A DNA stretch of 55,512 nucleotides from Clostridiales bacterium UBA6114. Lineage in GTDB: Bacteria; Bacillota; Clostridia; Oscillospirales; Butyricicoccaceae. The translations under genes and the position numbers were made by a program. The stretch is from positions 20,669-76,180 of the forward strand of contig DIWE01000027.1 in the NCBI GenBank assembly GCA_002423435.1. Reading direction: 5' to 3'. Shown here piece after piece: positions 1 to 8,362 of the stretch (position 1 is its first letter; every line of letters begins with the position of its first letter). The notes under the pieces are model-generated. The model was not told where the DNA came from and ran no database searches. It saw only the letters and a list, made by a program, of their open reading frames with translations.

Positions 1-2
1 TC

Positions 3-53
3 TGCGGCAACCGGGACGCGCAGCCGATCGTCAACAGCGGCTCGCTGTACTGA
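3..53 (+). CDS. C-terminal tail of an unidentified protein (partial)
   Basis: An open frame runs in from the window edge, encodes CGNRDAQPIVNSGSLY and stops at TGA 51-53. Only 16 residues are visible, so no family can be named. The single Cys-Gly suggests the end of a zinc-ribbon-like tail, but this is a guess. It lies 27 bases upstream of the ribbon-helix-helix gene on the same strand and could be co-transcribed with it. Confidence 0.35.
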   Translation, partial: CGNRDAQPIVNSGSLY

Positions 54-80
54 TGAGACCAATTGAAGGGAGGACGGAGG

Positions 81-260
81 ATGGAAGGCAGAGATAAAGA
101 AAAAAAGCAGGTACTCTTAAGGCTGTCTCCGTCCCTCTGGGAGGATCTTGTCGTCTGGTCCGAGGAGGAATTCCGCTCGCTTAACGGGCAGATCGAATAT
201 CTGCTTTCCGAATGCGTCAAACGCCGCAAGAAAGGAAAAAAGGCGGAGAATGACCCCTAA
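81..260 (+). CDS. Arc/MetJ-like ribbon-helix-helix DNA-binding protein (59 aa)
   Basis: This is a small basic protein. Its KKQVLLRLSPSLWEDL segment has the beta-strand plus helix pattern of Arc-type ribbon-helix-helix (RHH) repressors, followed by a second helix (RSLNGQIEYLLSECV) and a lysine-rich tail. RHH proteins of this size bind DNA as dimers and often autoregulate or act as antitoxins; no toxin is visible here. The start is placed at ATG 81 because a GGGAGGACGGAGG ribosome site sits directly before it. An upstream TTG at 63 would put that site inside the gene. A hairpin terminator follows. The target is unknown. Confidence 0.75.
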   Translation: MEGRDKEKKQVLLRLSPSLWEDLVVWSEEEFRSLNGQIEYLLSECVKRRKKGKKAENDP

Positions 261-318
261 AGACTTTCAGGGCAGCCCGGGCAGGTGGGAAACGCACAAT
301 ATAAACCCGTGAAACGGA

Positions 319-366
319 CGGTGCCGCGAAACGCATATATGCATTTCGCGGCGCCGCCTTTTATTA
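319..366 (+). terminator. Hairpin terminator with an arm resembling the T-box motif
   Basis: The arm at 319-331 (GGTGCCGCGAAA core) pairs with TTTCGCGGC at 344-352 and its extension to 356. The inner GCATATATGC is itself palindromic. The plus-strand sequence after the stem is T-rich (CCTTTTATTA), which suits termination of the ribbon-helix-helix gene; on the minus side the tail is not T-rich. The same core recurs in the 20-bp perfect palindrome at 8577-8620. Confidence 0.6.
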
Positions 367-385
367 TCTGAAAGGGCCAAATATC

Positions 386-943
386 TTATTGTTCTATTAA
401 ATAATATCTCGGACTCCGGTTTTCGGCGTCCTTATAAAGCAGTTCGGGCAAAACGGTGAGCTCATATCCCGAAATGTCCACCTTCCCTGCCCTGCCCGCC
501 TTTGAGAACTTGCCGGTATAATAGCCCGGATCGTAAACAACGATCTTCCCGTCTTTTATTCCGACCGCGGCGATATAATGCCTGCTGTCCGAAAACAGGC
601 CGACGTAGCCTTCCCTGTCCCCGCCGATATTGACGATTGCCACTCCGCCGCCGGACAAATGCGCTTTAAGCGCCTCCGGATCGTTTGCCGTTTTGTAAGT
701 GAGTCCGAAATCTTTCGAAATGCAGGCGCAGAGCAGCTCCATGTCCGTGCCGCCGGTAATCCGCGCGCCGATCTTTATTGCATACGCCGCCGATTTTTCC
801 GGCGGGAACGAGTAGTTTGTCAGCTCCTCGACAATCATGGACGCGCAGCAGATGCCGCAGCCCCCTGTCTTTACCGTGGCGGTCGGATTTCCTTTCGACG
901 GGAAGGGCACATGTGCATAATGATTCTGATTGTAATACGTCAT
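386..943 (-). CDS. C39-like papain-fold cysteine peptidase, possible phage endolysin (185 aa)
   Basis: The protein has the layout of the Peptidase_C39_2 family. A nucleophile segment TGGCGICCASMIVEEL lies near residue 27, a catalytic-His segment SRHYIAAVGI near residue 120, and an Asp in VVYDPGYY just after. There is no signal peptide. The start codon lies one base after the stop of the holin gene upstream, so the two are almost certainly co-translated. A C39-fold enzyme next to a holin fits a phage-type lysin that reaches the wall through holin pores. A housekeeping or bacteriocin-processing peptidase is less likely because no ABC transporter or leader peptide is adjacent. Substrate specificity cannot be read. 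Confidence 0.7.
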   Translation of the reverse strand: MTYYNQNHYAHVPFPSKGNPTATVKTGGCGICCASMIVEELTNYSFPPEKSAAYAIKIGARITGGTDMELLCACISKDFGLTYKTANDPEALKAHLSGGGVAIVNIGGDREGYVGLFSDSRHYIAAVGIKDGKIVVYDPGYYTGKFSKAGRAGKVDISGYELTVLPELLYKDAENRSPRYYLIEQ

Positions 944-944
944 T

Positions 945-1163
945 TTATTGGTCCTGCGAGCTGTCCGCCACGTCGTCGGTCAGGCCGTTTGCAATCAGGT
1001 AGCCGATTACGGAACCGAACGCGCCGATCATAGCGGTGACCTGCACGACCGTGCTTTCGTCGCATCTTAAAAACGCCATAATGCTGGTTGCAAGACCTGC
1101 GATCGCAATCCAGAACTTACGGCTTGTAATTTTGATGGCAAATACATCCCAACTGAATTTCAT
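945..1163 (-). CDS. Phage-type holin (72 aa)
   Basis: This is a small protein with two hydrophobic stretches (FWIAIAGLATSIMAFL and VTAMIGAFGSVIGYLIANGL) and a short acidic tail (DDVADSSQDQ). That is the usual shape of Firmicute phage holins beginning MKxSWDVF-like and INWKxR-like. Holins form inner-membrane pores that release or activate endolysin. The start ATG at 1161-1163 has AAGGAGA upstream. The gene abuts the C39-like peptidase with a one-base gap. No capsid, tail, integrase or repressor genes are present, so this is an isolated lysis module, either a prophage relic or a domesticated pair. Confidence 0.75.
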   Translation of the reverse strand: MKFSWDVFAIKITSRKFWIAIAGLATSIMAFLRCDESTVVQVTAMIGAFGSVIGYLIANGLTDDVADSSQDQ

Positions 1164-1367
1164 ATTTCTGATCTCCTTCGCTTTTTTGTCCTGCCTTTTG
1201 TTTTGCCCGGCTGTCAGTGCCGAAAGCCTCGGGTAACTCCCTCCATAACAAGATATGCGGCCGTGAATACGGGATACACCCCGTTATGGCTGTCCGCAGT
1301 TTTCATTCAGCGCAGCGAATTACATGAAATCAAAAAAAATACACAAACTATTTCAGAGGTGATTGAT

Positions 1368-1544
1368 ATGCCGCAAAAATACAGCGGACTTTCAAGTCTG
1401 ATTGCGCAGGATGATCAGGCAAAAAAATATTTCGCGTCGCTTCCTGATTATGTTAAGGACCAGATTTCGACACGGGCGGACAGTGTAAACACCTACGCCC
1501 TTTTACGCGATTACGCGGAGAACCTGCTTCGCGGCGACGATTGA
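1368..1544 (+). CDS. Conserved small hypothetical protein, first of a pair (58 aa)
   Basis: Reading starts at ATG 1368 after a clear GAGGTGATTGAT ribosome site. The longer frame from 1203 has no such site. The protein is hydrophilic, with no signal or membrane segment. Its core AKKYFASLPDYVKDQISTRA resembles the second small protein downstream in size and in the LP..Y/LP..Q helix pattern. Similar 55-60 aa proteins are common hypotheticals in Clostridia; I know of no function. It is separated by 76 bases from its partner. Confidence 0.65.
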   Translation: MPQKYSGLSSLIAQDDQAKKYFASLPDYVKDQISTRADSVNTYALLRDYAENLLRGDD

Positions 1545-1620
1545 TACGAAACCGGTTTGAGAGAAGCTTTTTTTGTGCTTCTCTCCCCTTTTCGCAGACT
1601 TTATATGCGAGGTGATTGCA

Positions 1621-1794
1621 ATGTCGAAATTTGACGAGCTTCCTCCTGCGCTCAAGGCGAAATTTCTGGAAAACGGGAGGGCTATGCAACGGTTTTACAC
1701 CTTGCCCACCGAGCAGCGGCAATTTATCCTGGACCGCATACACAAGCTCAATTCATCGGAGGAAATGAAGGATTATATCGATAGTTTATTTTGA
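1621..1794 (+). CDS. Conserved small hypothetical protein, second of a pair (57 aa)
   Basis: The start ATG at 1621 is preceded by GAGGTGATTGCA, nearly the same ribosome site as its upstream neighbour. The sequence (MSKFDELPPALKAKFLENGR, then YTLPTEQRQFILDRIHKLNS) is helical and charged. It shares with the upstream protein the LP-turn, a Q/R-rich helix, and an ending with an acidic residue and a hydrophobic residue. The pair probably arose by duplication or belongs to one small-protein family. No domain of known function is recognised. Confidence 0.65.
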   Translation: MSKFDELPPALKAKFLENGRAMQRFYTLPTEQRQFILDRIHKLNSSEEMKDYIDSLF

Positions 1795-1842
1795 GCGCCA
1801 AACGGAGCGCTTTCGGCAAAGACCGCGGCGGCGCAATAAAAA

Positions 1843-1895
1843 GCAAGTGCTGTTTCCGGCTGATTCAAAGCCGAAAAACAGCACTTGCGGTATAA
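1843..1895 (-). terminator. Intrinsic terminator after the TAXI gene
   Basis: GCAAGTGCTGTTT with CCGGC at 1843-1860 pairs with GCCG and AAAACAGCACTTGC at 1870-1888. On the minus strand the stem is followed by TTTTTATT. It lies 34 bases beyond the stop of the minus-strand TAXI gene. Confidence 0.75.
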
Positions 1896-1921
1896 GAAGG
1901 CCGCTAGCTAAACCGCAGCGA

Positions 1922-2947
1922 CTATTTGAGGATACCGACTTCCTTGTAGTAGCGCTCGGCGCCGGGGTGAATGGGAATCAACTGTCCGGCCAGCGCGTTT
2001 TCGCCGTTTTTGCCGCCGAAATCGCCCGCCTGGGGATGCGCCATGGCAATGTCGTCATGGTTTTCGATCAGCACCTTGACCCAGTCATAGACCACTTGCT
2101 CGTCGGCATCGGCGGCGCAGATATATACGTTTCTGGTGGCAAGGGTATCGGAATCGATTTCCGTCGAGTAAACGTCTTTGCCGATGGTGACTTTCTGGAA
2201 ATAGGGATTTTCAGAAATGATCTTGTCCCGGATCTCTTCGGACATTGTAAGCAGATTGATGCCGGAGGCCATCGCAAGATCGGAAATCGCGCTGTTGGGA
2301 GTGGACGCCACATGTACGCCGTAGTCCAGATTGCCGTCCTGAACGCCGGCGGTGATGTCATTGACCGAAAGCACGCTGATCTTGAAATCGGATTCGGACA
2401 GGCCGTAGGCCTTCAGAATAATCGGGAAATAATAGCTTGCCATGACGCCCTTGGATACGCCTATTTTCTTGCCCTTTAAGTCGGCAATGCTCTTGGCTTT
2501 GGAATTCTTCGGCACAAACTGAGTGATGGTGGTTACGTAGCCGCCTGTGATGAAATTGATTTTGTTTTTCGTGGACTCGTCAAATTCACGTTCGCCGTTA
2601 TAGGCGGCCAGAGAGGAATCCGCCATGCAGACGCCGATCTGCGCAACTCCCTGACAGATCAGATTGACGTTTTCCTGGGAGCCGGTGGTGAGCTCCGGTT
2701 TAATCTGATACTCCGGATAAAGCTTGGTCAGGATCGAGCCGGCGGTTGTGGTGGTGATATAGCCGACTCCCGCGCTCGTGCCGCAGGCGATGGTAATCGT
2801 CTGGGGAGTGCGCTTTACCCCTGTGTCTGACGTGCTGGTTCCGGTGCCGGTCGCCGTTTCGGACGGGGCGGAGGTTTTCCCGCCGCAGCCGGCCAGCATT
2901 GCGGCTATCAGCGCAGCCGCCAATAAAACTTTGGATTTCCTTTTCAT
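1922..2947 (-). CDS. TAXI-family TRAP transporter solute-binding lipoprotein (341 aa)
   Basis: This is an extracytoplasmic substrate receptor for a TRAP transporter. It has a lipoprotein signal with lipobox LAGC (Cys21), a Ser/Thr-rich linker, then the TAXI-type fold. Recognisable parts are TITIACGTSAGVGYITTTTA, the ELTTGSQENVNLICQG segment, and DLKGKKIGVSKGVMASYYFP. TAXI receptors deliver organic acids, amino acids or related solutes to the fused permease. The start ATG has AAGGAGAG upstream. The permease gene lies 42 bases upstream on the same strand, so this is the second gene of a transporter operon. The ligand is not deducible; the nearby peptidase and C-S lyase suggest a peptide or cysteine conjugate (inference). 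Confidence 0.9.
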   Translation of the reverse strand: MKRKSKVLLAAALIAAMLAGCGGKTSAPSETATGTGTSTSDTGVKRTPQTITIACGTSAGVGYITTTTAGSILTKLYPEYQIKPELTTGSQENVNLICQGVAQIGVCMADSSLAAYNGEREFDESTKNKINFITGGYVTTITQFVPKNSKAKSIADLKGKKIGVSKGVMASYYFPIILKAYGLSESDFKISVLSVNDITAGVQDGNLDYGVHVASTPNSAISDLAMASGINLLTMSEEIRDKIISENPYFQKVTIGKDVYSTEIDSDTLATRNVYICAADADEQVVYDWVKVLIENHDDIAMAHPQAGDFGGKNGENALAGQLIPIHPGAERYYKEVGILK

Positions 2948-2989
2948 TTTTTACTCTCCTTTTTATAAAAAGTTTTTTGACTAAGCCCC

Positions 2990-4831
2990 TTATGTCAAAG
3001 ATGCCGTCCGTTTTTCGCGCAGGAAATGGTAAGCAAAAAGACTTGCCATGACTGCAATTCCGATCAGGTCGGTGATCACTCCCGAATCGATCAGGAGCAG
3101 CGCCCCTGCGAATAGTATAGCCCGTTCAACGTTCGATACAGACCACTTGACAAAGTATTTTTCCACCGCGCAGCTTAAGAGATAAATGCCGAGCAGCGCC
3201 ATGATGAAGGAATACAGGATTGAATACCATGTGCCCTGGGCCATCAGGACCGGATTATATACAAACATGAAGGGAAGAATAAATCCGGAAAGCGCCAGCT
3301 GGAAGGCCCGGAATCCGCATTTGGCCGGACTGCACTGCGCAATCCCCGACGCGGCGTAAGCCGCCATGGCCACGGGAGGCGTGATGTTTGAGATGACGCC
3401 GAAATAGAAGATGAACAGGTGCGCGGCCATCGGCAAAACGCCGAGCTTGATCATCGCCGGAGCGACAAGGGTCGCCAGAACCAGATAGGCTGCGGAGGTC
3501 GGAAGCCCCATGCCGAGAATCAGGGATACGACCATCGTAAGTATCAGAAGAGCCAGGACATTTCCCCCGGAGAAATCGACAAGAATTGCCGAAAGCCTGT
3601 AGCCCAGTCCGGACCCGAGCACCGTCGCGATTATGACGCCGACCAGGGCGCAGGCGGTCGCAACCGATACGGAGCCGTTTGCCGAGCCTATCGCGATTTT
3701 TTTGAGTTTTTCTTTGTTGATCCGGTTCTCCTTGCTGAAGGAAACCAAAACCAGCGTGAAAATCAGGGTGTATATGCCGCCCTTTGTTATGGTCAGTTTC
3801 ATGGGGCCGATAAAGACAATCAAGGCGATCAGCGGGAAAAACAGGTAAATTTTCTTCAAAAGGTTTCTGATGCTGGGCAGCTCTTTCAGATCCAACCCCT
3901 TCAAGTCCTTGCGCCGGGCGTAGAGATCAACGGTAAACAAAATTGCGACAAAGTACAGGATTGCCGGAATGGCGGCTGCCTTTACAACCTCAAAGTAGGA
4001 GACCTGAAGGATTTCAGCCACCAAAAACGCCGCCGCGCCCATGACGGGAGGCATGATCTGGCCGCCTGTAGAGGCCGCCGCCTCGACGGCGCCCGCGTAC
4101 TCGGGTTCAAAACCGCATTTTTTCATCATCGGTATGGTAAAGGTGCCGGTGCCGATGACATTTGCAATGGAAGAGCCCGAGATGGAGCCGAAGAAACCGG
4201 AAGCGATAACCGCAACCTTGGCGGGCCCGCCTCTCAGCTTGCCGAACCCGGAGGTGGCAATGCTTGTAAAGTAGTCGCCTACGCCGGTTTCGTTAAACAC
4301 GGCGCCGAGTATGATAAACAGGACAATGTAATTTGCCGAGGCGTTCAGCGCGGAGCCGAAGATGCCGTCGGAGGTATAGACGACCAAGTGAATAAACCTG
4401 CCGAGCTGAAACCCGCCGTGCTGCAATATGGATGGAAACCATGGTCCCAAAAATGCGTAGCCAATAAAACACATCGCGACAATGGAAAGCGAAGCGCCTA
4501 TCGCCTTATAGGTTGCATAAAGCAGCGAGACAATCAGTATGATGCCGAAGACCACATCGGTTGTGGTCGTAATACCGCCCCGCAAATCGTAAATCGGAGA
4601 GATATAGAAAATATAACCGACGCTGGCGGCGCTCAGGACGAAAAACGCCAGATCCACAATCCTGTTTACAAGCTTGTTGTCTTTGATATATGCTCTTAAA
4701 AACAGGATCGAAAGCATCAACAGGAGATGAATGGTGCGCTGACCGTTGCCGGGCACAACCCCGAACATCGCAGTATACAGATGGAAAAGCACAAATACCG
4801 TCGATAGTGCCAAATATCCCTTTTTTGCCAT
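2990..4831 (-). CDS. TRAP transporter permease, fused DctQ-DctM type (613 aa)
   Basis: This long polytopic membrane protein has the composition of the TAXI-associated fused permeases. An N-terminal four-helix DctQ-like part (about residues 1-110) leads into a large DctM-like part with the conserved GSISGSSIANVIGTGTFTIP and GLPTSAAYLVLATLVAPAMI segments. It uses a cation gradient to import the solute bound by the TAXI receptor. The gene starts at ATG 4831 after a GAGGGG site. It is divergent from the LysR regulator across a 165-bp promoter region, which points to control by that regulator. Confidence 0.9.
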   Translation of the reverse strand: MAKKGYLALSTVFVLFHLYTAMFGVVPGNGQRTIHLLLMLSILFLRAYIKDNKLVNRIVDLAFFVLSAASVGYIFYISPIYDLRGGITTTTDVVFGIILIVSLLYATYKAIGASLSIVAMCFIGYAFLGPWFPSILQHGGFQLGRFIHLVVYTSDGIFGSALNASANYIVLFIILGAVFNETGVGDYFTSIATSGFGKLRGGPAKVAVIASGFFGSISGSSIANVIGTGTFTIPMMKKCGFEPEYAGAVEAAASTGGQIMPPVMGAAAFLVAEILQVSYFEVVKAAAIPAILYFVAILFTVDLYARRKDLKGLDLKELPSIRNLLKKIYLFFPLIALIVFIGPMKLTITKGGIYTLIFTLVLVSFSKENRINKEKLKKIAIGSANGSVSVATACALVGVIIATVLGSGLGYRLSAILVDFSGGNVLALLILTMVVSLILGMGLPTSAAYLVLATLVAPAMIKLGVLPMAAHLFIFYFGVISNITPPVAMAAYAASGIAQCSPAKCGFRAFQLALSGFILPFMFVYNPVLMAQGTWYSILYSFIMALLGIYLLSCAVEKYFVKWSVSNVERAILFAGALLLIDSGVITDLIGIAVMASLFAYHFLREKRTASLT

Positions 4832-4911
4832 TTTGATTCCCCTCGTTCGTTTTTATTTGATTCATTGCTGCAAAACATAAATGCCTTTGTTTCAATTCCG
4901 GCGGTATTTCC

Positions 4912-4940
4912 TTGTTGCGAAGGTTTGGCTATGATATAAT
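4912..4940 (+). promoter_or_regulatory. Extended -10 promoter of the LysR regulator gene
   Basis: TTGTTG (4912-4917), a 17-base spacer and TATAAT (4935-4940), with TG one base before the -10 (TGATATAAT). The LysR start is 57 bases downstream. A perfect palindrome CGGCCGGCCG lies at 4956-4965 inside the 5' leader. The divergent TRAP operon must also start in this region, but its promoter is not clear. Confidence 0.65.
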
Positions 4941-4996
4941 TATTTGGTAAAATGTCGGCCGGCCGTTGTTTCTTATTTTTAGTATGAGGTAATAAA

Positions 4997-5908
4997 ATGA
5001 ATTCAAAAGACATGGAATATATTGCAGCCGTTGCGGAAGAAGGAAACATTACACGGGCGGCCCAAAGACTCTTTATCGCGCAGCCCTCCCTGAGTCAATG
5101 CATCCATAGGGTTGAGGAGCAGCTGGGCGCGCCGCTTTTTGTCCGGACAAATTCCGGAATCACCCTTACTTACGCAGGAGAAATTTATTTAAACGCCGCT
5201 GACAAAATCTCAAAAATCTACCGTGACATGGAAAACACCATTTCGGATATGAACAAAATGAACGTGGGGCGTCTGGTTGTCGGAATTCCCACTTTGCTCG
5301 CCTGCCAAATTATGCCGCGCATTTACTCCAATTATGTCCGGAAATATCCCGGAATTGACGTCGTTTTATACGAACTGGATTCCAAAACCCTGGAGTCTGC
5401 GCTGACGAAGGGAAAAACAGACCTTGGCATTATGGCCCTTCCCCTGAAAACGGACCTGGAGTATGAGGTCATCTTCTCCAGCAAAATGGTGCTTTGCGCG
5501 CCTCCGAACCATCCGCTCTTAAGGCATGTCAACCCTGAAAACAATGTTTTTGACATCTCCATGCTGGACGACCAGCCTTTTATTCTTGCAAGGCCGACTC
5601 AGAAGATCCGGTCCCTGGTCAATTCCATTCTGGACAAGGCGGGTATTTCCGTCAGAACGGCGCTGATGACGAGCAGCTCCGAAACCGCTATGTTCCTTTC
5701 CTCCCACGGTCTGGGGTTTGCTATTCTTCCCGAATTTGCGATTCAATACTACCGGCCGATCCTCCCGATCAGCTATTATTATATTGATGAAAGATTCAGC
5801 GAGGAGTGGAAGATCGTAATTGCCCACCCAAAAAACGATTACCTTTCCATGGCCGCCCAGCTTTTTATCAGAGAGGTTCATTCCCTTTACGGCTCGGATT
5901 CCGTCTGA
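4997..5908 (+). CDS. LysR-family transcriptional regulator (303 aa)
   Basis: The N-terminal winged helix-turn-helix is typical of LysR: AAVAEEGNITRAAQRLFIAQ, PSLSQCIHRVEEQLGAPLF, then RTNSGITLTYAGE. A periplasmic-binding-like effector domain follows from about residue 88 (GRLVVGIPTLLACQIMPRIY). The length is standard. It is transcribed divergently from the TRAP permease gene and converges on the M24 peptidase gene. By family habit it probably activates the transporter, and perhaps the peptidase/lyase genes, in response to a solute. The start ATG has GAGGTAATAAA upstream. Confidence 0.93.
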   Translation: MNSKDMEYIAAVAEEGNITRAAQRLFIAQPSLSQCIHRVEEQLGAPLFVRTNSGITLTYAGEIYLNAADKISKIYRDMENTISDMNKMNVGRLVVGIPTLLACQIMPRIYSNYVRKYPGIDVVLYELDSKTLESALTKGKTDLGIMALPLKTDLEYEVIFSSKMVLCAPPNHPLLRHVNPENNVFDISMLDDQPFILARPTQKIRSLVNSILDKAGISVRTALMTSSSETAMFLSSHGLGFAILPEFAIQYYRPILPISYYYIDERFSEEWKIVIAHPKNDYLSMAAQLFIREVHSLYGSDSV

Positions 5909-5940
5909 GCAATGCCCGCCCCCGCTGTCGCCCGGCGACA

Positions 5941-7119
5941 TCAGATATATAACGTTGGCGGGGCTTTGGTAAAGAGCTCGATTCCCGTATCTGTTACAAG
6001 GAGCGTATCCTCGATGTTGTAGGTCTGCCTTGTGGAGCTGTAAAACGGGGTTTCAAAGCACATCACCATGCCGGGCTCAAGGACTCTGGTTTCCTCAGGC
6101 GAGAAGAACGGCGCTTCCTCCCCGGATATGTCGCAGCTGATGGAATGGCCGTGATGTCCCCTGATATAGTTTTTCATGCCGATAGCCTCTTGTGTACCGT
6201 TGAAAATATCGCACATCCTGACGCCGGGGCCCATATTGCTGATGGCAAACTCATAGCCTTTCCACAAGGTCGCGTAGAGCTCTTCCCTGTCTTTTGAGGT
6301 CGCGTTGCCGACGGCATAGGTTCTTCCGATGTCGGATTTATATCCGTTGGTGTAGGGGCCTCCGTCCATGCGGAACAGGTCGCCTCTTTCCATTCTTCTT
6401 TCACGCGGAATCCATGCGGGCGCAAAATCGGACGCAACGGTGTGGGACTGGCTCACGGCGGTCATATCGGGGGCCATTTCAAGGCATGTCTTATGGAAAA
6501 TGTGATGCAAATCGACGGTCGTCATCCCGGGCACGATCTGTCTCGCCGTCGTGTTCATCGCTTTTTCCGCAATCTGCGCATTGTGCCGCAGGACCTCGAT
6601 CTCCCAGGGAGTTTTTATTACCCTTGCCTCGGACAGCACCTTTGAGCAGTCGACAATATTCTTCTCCCCAAACACCTTTCTTAAATATGTACCGGCCTCA
6701 TAGGTGACCCATTTGCTCTGCACGCCGATCTTTACACCGTCTTTTTTCTCGGGAATAAACTGTGCCGCCAGATGATAGGTTTTGTTCAAGTCGGGCTGCA
6801 CTTCTTTTTTCATGCCTTCCACGGCATAGTCTTCAATGTATATCCAGACGGGATAGGCCTGGATCTTGATGCTGGGATCGCATACCAGCACCGCCGCGTT
6901 TTTTTCAAATTCGCTGCAGATAAGGGCTACGTCTCCCTCGGCGGTTACGACCGCCGCCGCATTGCCGGTTTTTCCCGAACGATAAAGGCTGCGCACGGCA
7001 AAGCCCGTGCTGTAAAGCACGCCGTCGGCCGAGGTCAGGATCAATGCGTCCAGTCCGGCCTTTTTGATCTCGGTCTGCAGCTTTTTGACAATTGCCTTTT
7101 GATCTCTTCCTGGTATCAT
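5941..7119 (-). CDS. M24-family metallopeptidase (Xaa-Pro aminopeptidase/dipeptidase-like, 392 aa)
   Basis: The creatinase-like N-terminal domain (from AIVKKLQTEIKKAGLDALIL) is followed by a pita-bread catalytic domain. All five expected metal ligands are visible: Asp and Asp in MDGGPYTNGYKSDIGRT, His in GHHGHSIS, Glu in GMVMCFETPFY, and Glu in YNIEDTLLVTDTG. Such enzymes cleave N-terminal bonds, often X-Pro, or small peptides in the cytoplasm. The start is placed at ATG 7119, because a longer frame to 7221 would overlap the upstream lyase gene and lacks a ribosome site. It is second in a two-gene unit after the MalY-like gene. The substrate is unknown. Confidence 0.88.
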   Translation of the reverse strand: MIPGRDQKAIVKKLQTEIKKAGLDALILTSADGVLYSTGFAVRSLYRSGKTGNAAAVVTAEGDVALICSEFEKNAAVLVCDPSIKIQAYPVWIYIEDYAVEGMKKEVQPDLNKTYHLAAQFIPEKKDGVKIGVQSKWVTYEAGTYLRKVFGEKNIVDCSKVLSEARVIKTPWEIEVLRHNAQIAEKAMNTTARQIVPGMTTVDLHHIFHKTCLEMAPDMTAVSQSHTVASDFAPAWIPRERRMERGDLFRMDGGPYTNGYKSDIGRTYAVGNATSKDREELYATLWKGYEFAISNMGPGVRMCDIFNGTQEAIGMKNYIRGHHGHSISCDISGEEAPFFSPEETRVLEPGMVMCFETPFYSSTRQTYNIEDTLLVTDTGIELFTKAPPTLYI

Positions 7120-7186
7120 TTTTGTTTCCCACTTTCTGTAATTTTTAGGAATACCGCAACGAGCCATGCTTTCAAGGTGCGGTATT

Positions 7187-8362
7187 TTACAGCTTTTTAT
7201 ATTCTCTCTCGATCTGCTCAAGCCCCTGTCTCAGCGTAATCCTCGGGCAGGCAATATTCATTCTGGCAAACCCGCTTCCTTCCGGGCCGAACCAATCTCC
7301 CCTGTCCACTGCGACAAGGGCTTTATTGATGAGAAAATCCGCGAGGCCCGCGTTGTCAAGCCCCAACTCTTTACAGTCGAGCCACATCAGGAATGTCGCC
7401 TCCGGCTTGATCAGCTTGATTTTCGGCATGTGTTCTTTCAGGAAGCCGTCCAAGTATTTCACATTATTCTCCAGATATAAAAGAAGCTGCTCCAAGTAGT
7501 CCTCGCACTCGGTATATGCGGCGACGTATGCGGGAAGGCCGAAAATATTCTGCTGCAGGCTGCGGTTTCTGGCAAACTGTTTCTCCAGAGCCTTGCGGAT
7601 TGTCTGATTCGGAACCACAATGCCCGAGCTGCGCAGTCCGGCTGTATTGAACGTCTTGCTCGGCGCAAAACAGGTAACGGTATTTTCGGCAAACCGTTCG
7701 CTCAGCGATGCTATGGGGATGTGTTTGTGTCCTGTATAAATCAGGTCGGAATGAATTTCATCGCTTACCATGATAACGTTGTTTTTCAGGCAGATTTCCG
7801 CCATGCGGGAAAGCTCATCCTCAGTAAAAACGCGGCCGACCGGGTTATGGGGGTTGCAAAGGATCATGATTTTTGCCTTGGGGCTTGCCGCGCGTTTTTC
7901 CAGATCCTCAAAGTCGATCGAATAGGTCCCGCCCGAATACAAAAGGCTGTTTGAGCTTACGACGCGATGATTGTCGACGACTGCATTTATAAACGGATAA
8001 TAAACCGGCCGCTGGATGATAACCTCGTCCCCCGGTTCGGTAAACGTTTGAATCATCGTGTTCAGGACGGGGACAACGCCCGTGCTGAATACGATCCATT
8101 CCGGTGAAAGCTGCCAGCCGTGGCGTTTTTCGATCCAGCTTATAGTGGATGAGCGAAATTCGGGCGCTATGTAGGAATATCCGTAGATTTCGTGCTCGGC
8201 TCTTTTCCTGACGGCGTCGACAACCGGCTTGGGACAGCGAAAGTCCATGTCGGCGACCCACATGGGCAGCGCATCCGGATTCCCTACCCTGGCCCCCACG
8301 TTGTCCCATTTTGAGCTTTGCGTGTTTTTTCTTTGAATGACCTCGTCGAAATTATACTGCAT
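7187..8362 (-). CDS. MalY/PatB-family PLP enzyme, probable C-S beta-lyase (391 aa)
   Basis: This is a fold-type I aminotransferase-like protein of the MalY/PatB group. It begins NFDEVIQRKNTQSSKWDNVG, then DALPMWVADMDFRCPKPV, the classic start of this family. The PLP Asp segment is SDEIHSDLIYTGHKHIP and the Schiff-base Lys lies in FAPSKTFNTAGL. Family members cleave cystathionine, cysteine or S-conjugates to pyruvate, ammonia and a thiol; a simple transaminase role is the alternative. Start ATG 8362 has TGGAGGATC upstream. It is followed after 67 bases by the M24 peptidase, a pairing that suits stepwise breakdown of a cysteinyl peptide or conjugate. Confidence 0.88.
   Translation of the reverse strand: MQYNFDEVIQRKNTQSSKWDNVGARVGNPDALPMWVADMDFRCPKPVVDAVRKRAEHEIYGYSYIAPEFRSSTISWIEKRHGWQLSPEWIVFSTGVVPVLNTMIQTFTEPGDEVIIQRPVYYPFINAVVDNHRVVSSNSLLYSGGTYSIDFEDLEKRAASPKAKIMILCNPHNPVGRVFTEDELSRMAEICLKNNVIMVSDEIHSDLIYTGHKHIPIASLSERFAENTVTCFAPSKTFNTAGLRSSGIVVPNQTIRKALEKQFARNRSLQQNIFGLPAYVAAYTECEDYLEQLLLYLENNVKYLDGFLKEHMPKIKLIKPEATFLMWLDCKELGLDNAGLADFLINKALVAVDRGDWFGPEGSGFARMNIACPRITLRQGLEQIEREYKKL

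Noticed and set aside
3419..4699. Long plus-strand open frame (426 codons)
   Set aside because: It is antisense to the TRAP permease gene, is rich in His/Gln/Arg from reversed hydrophobic codons, and has no ribosome site or family resemblance.
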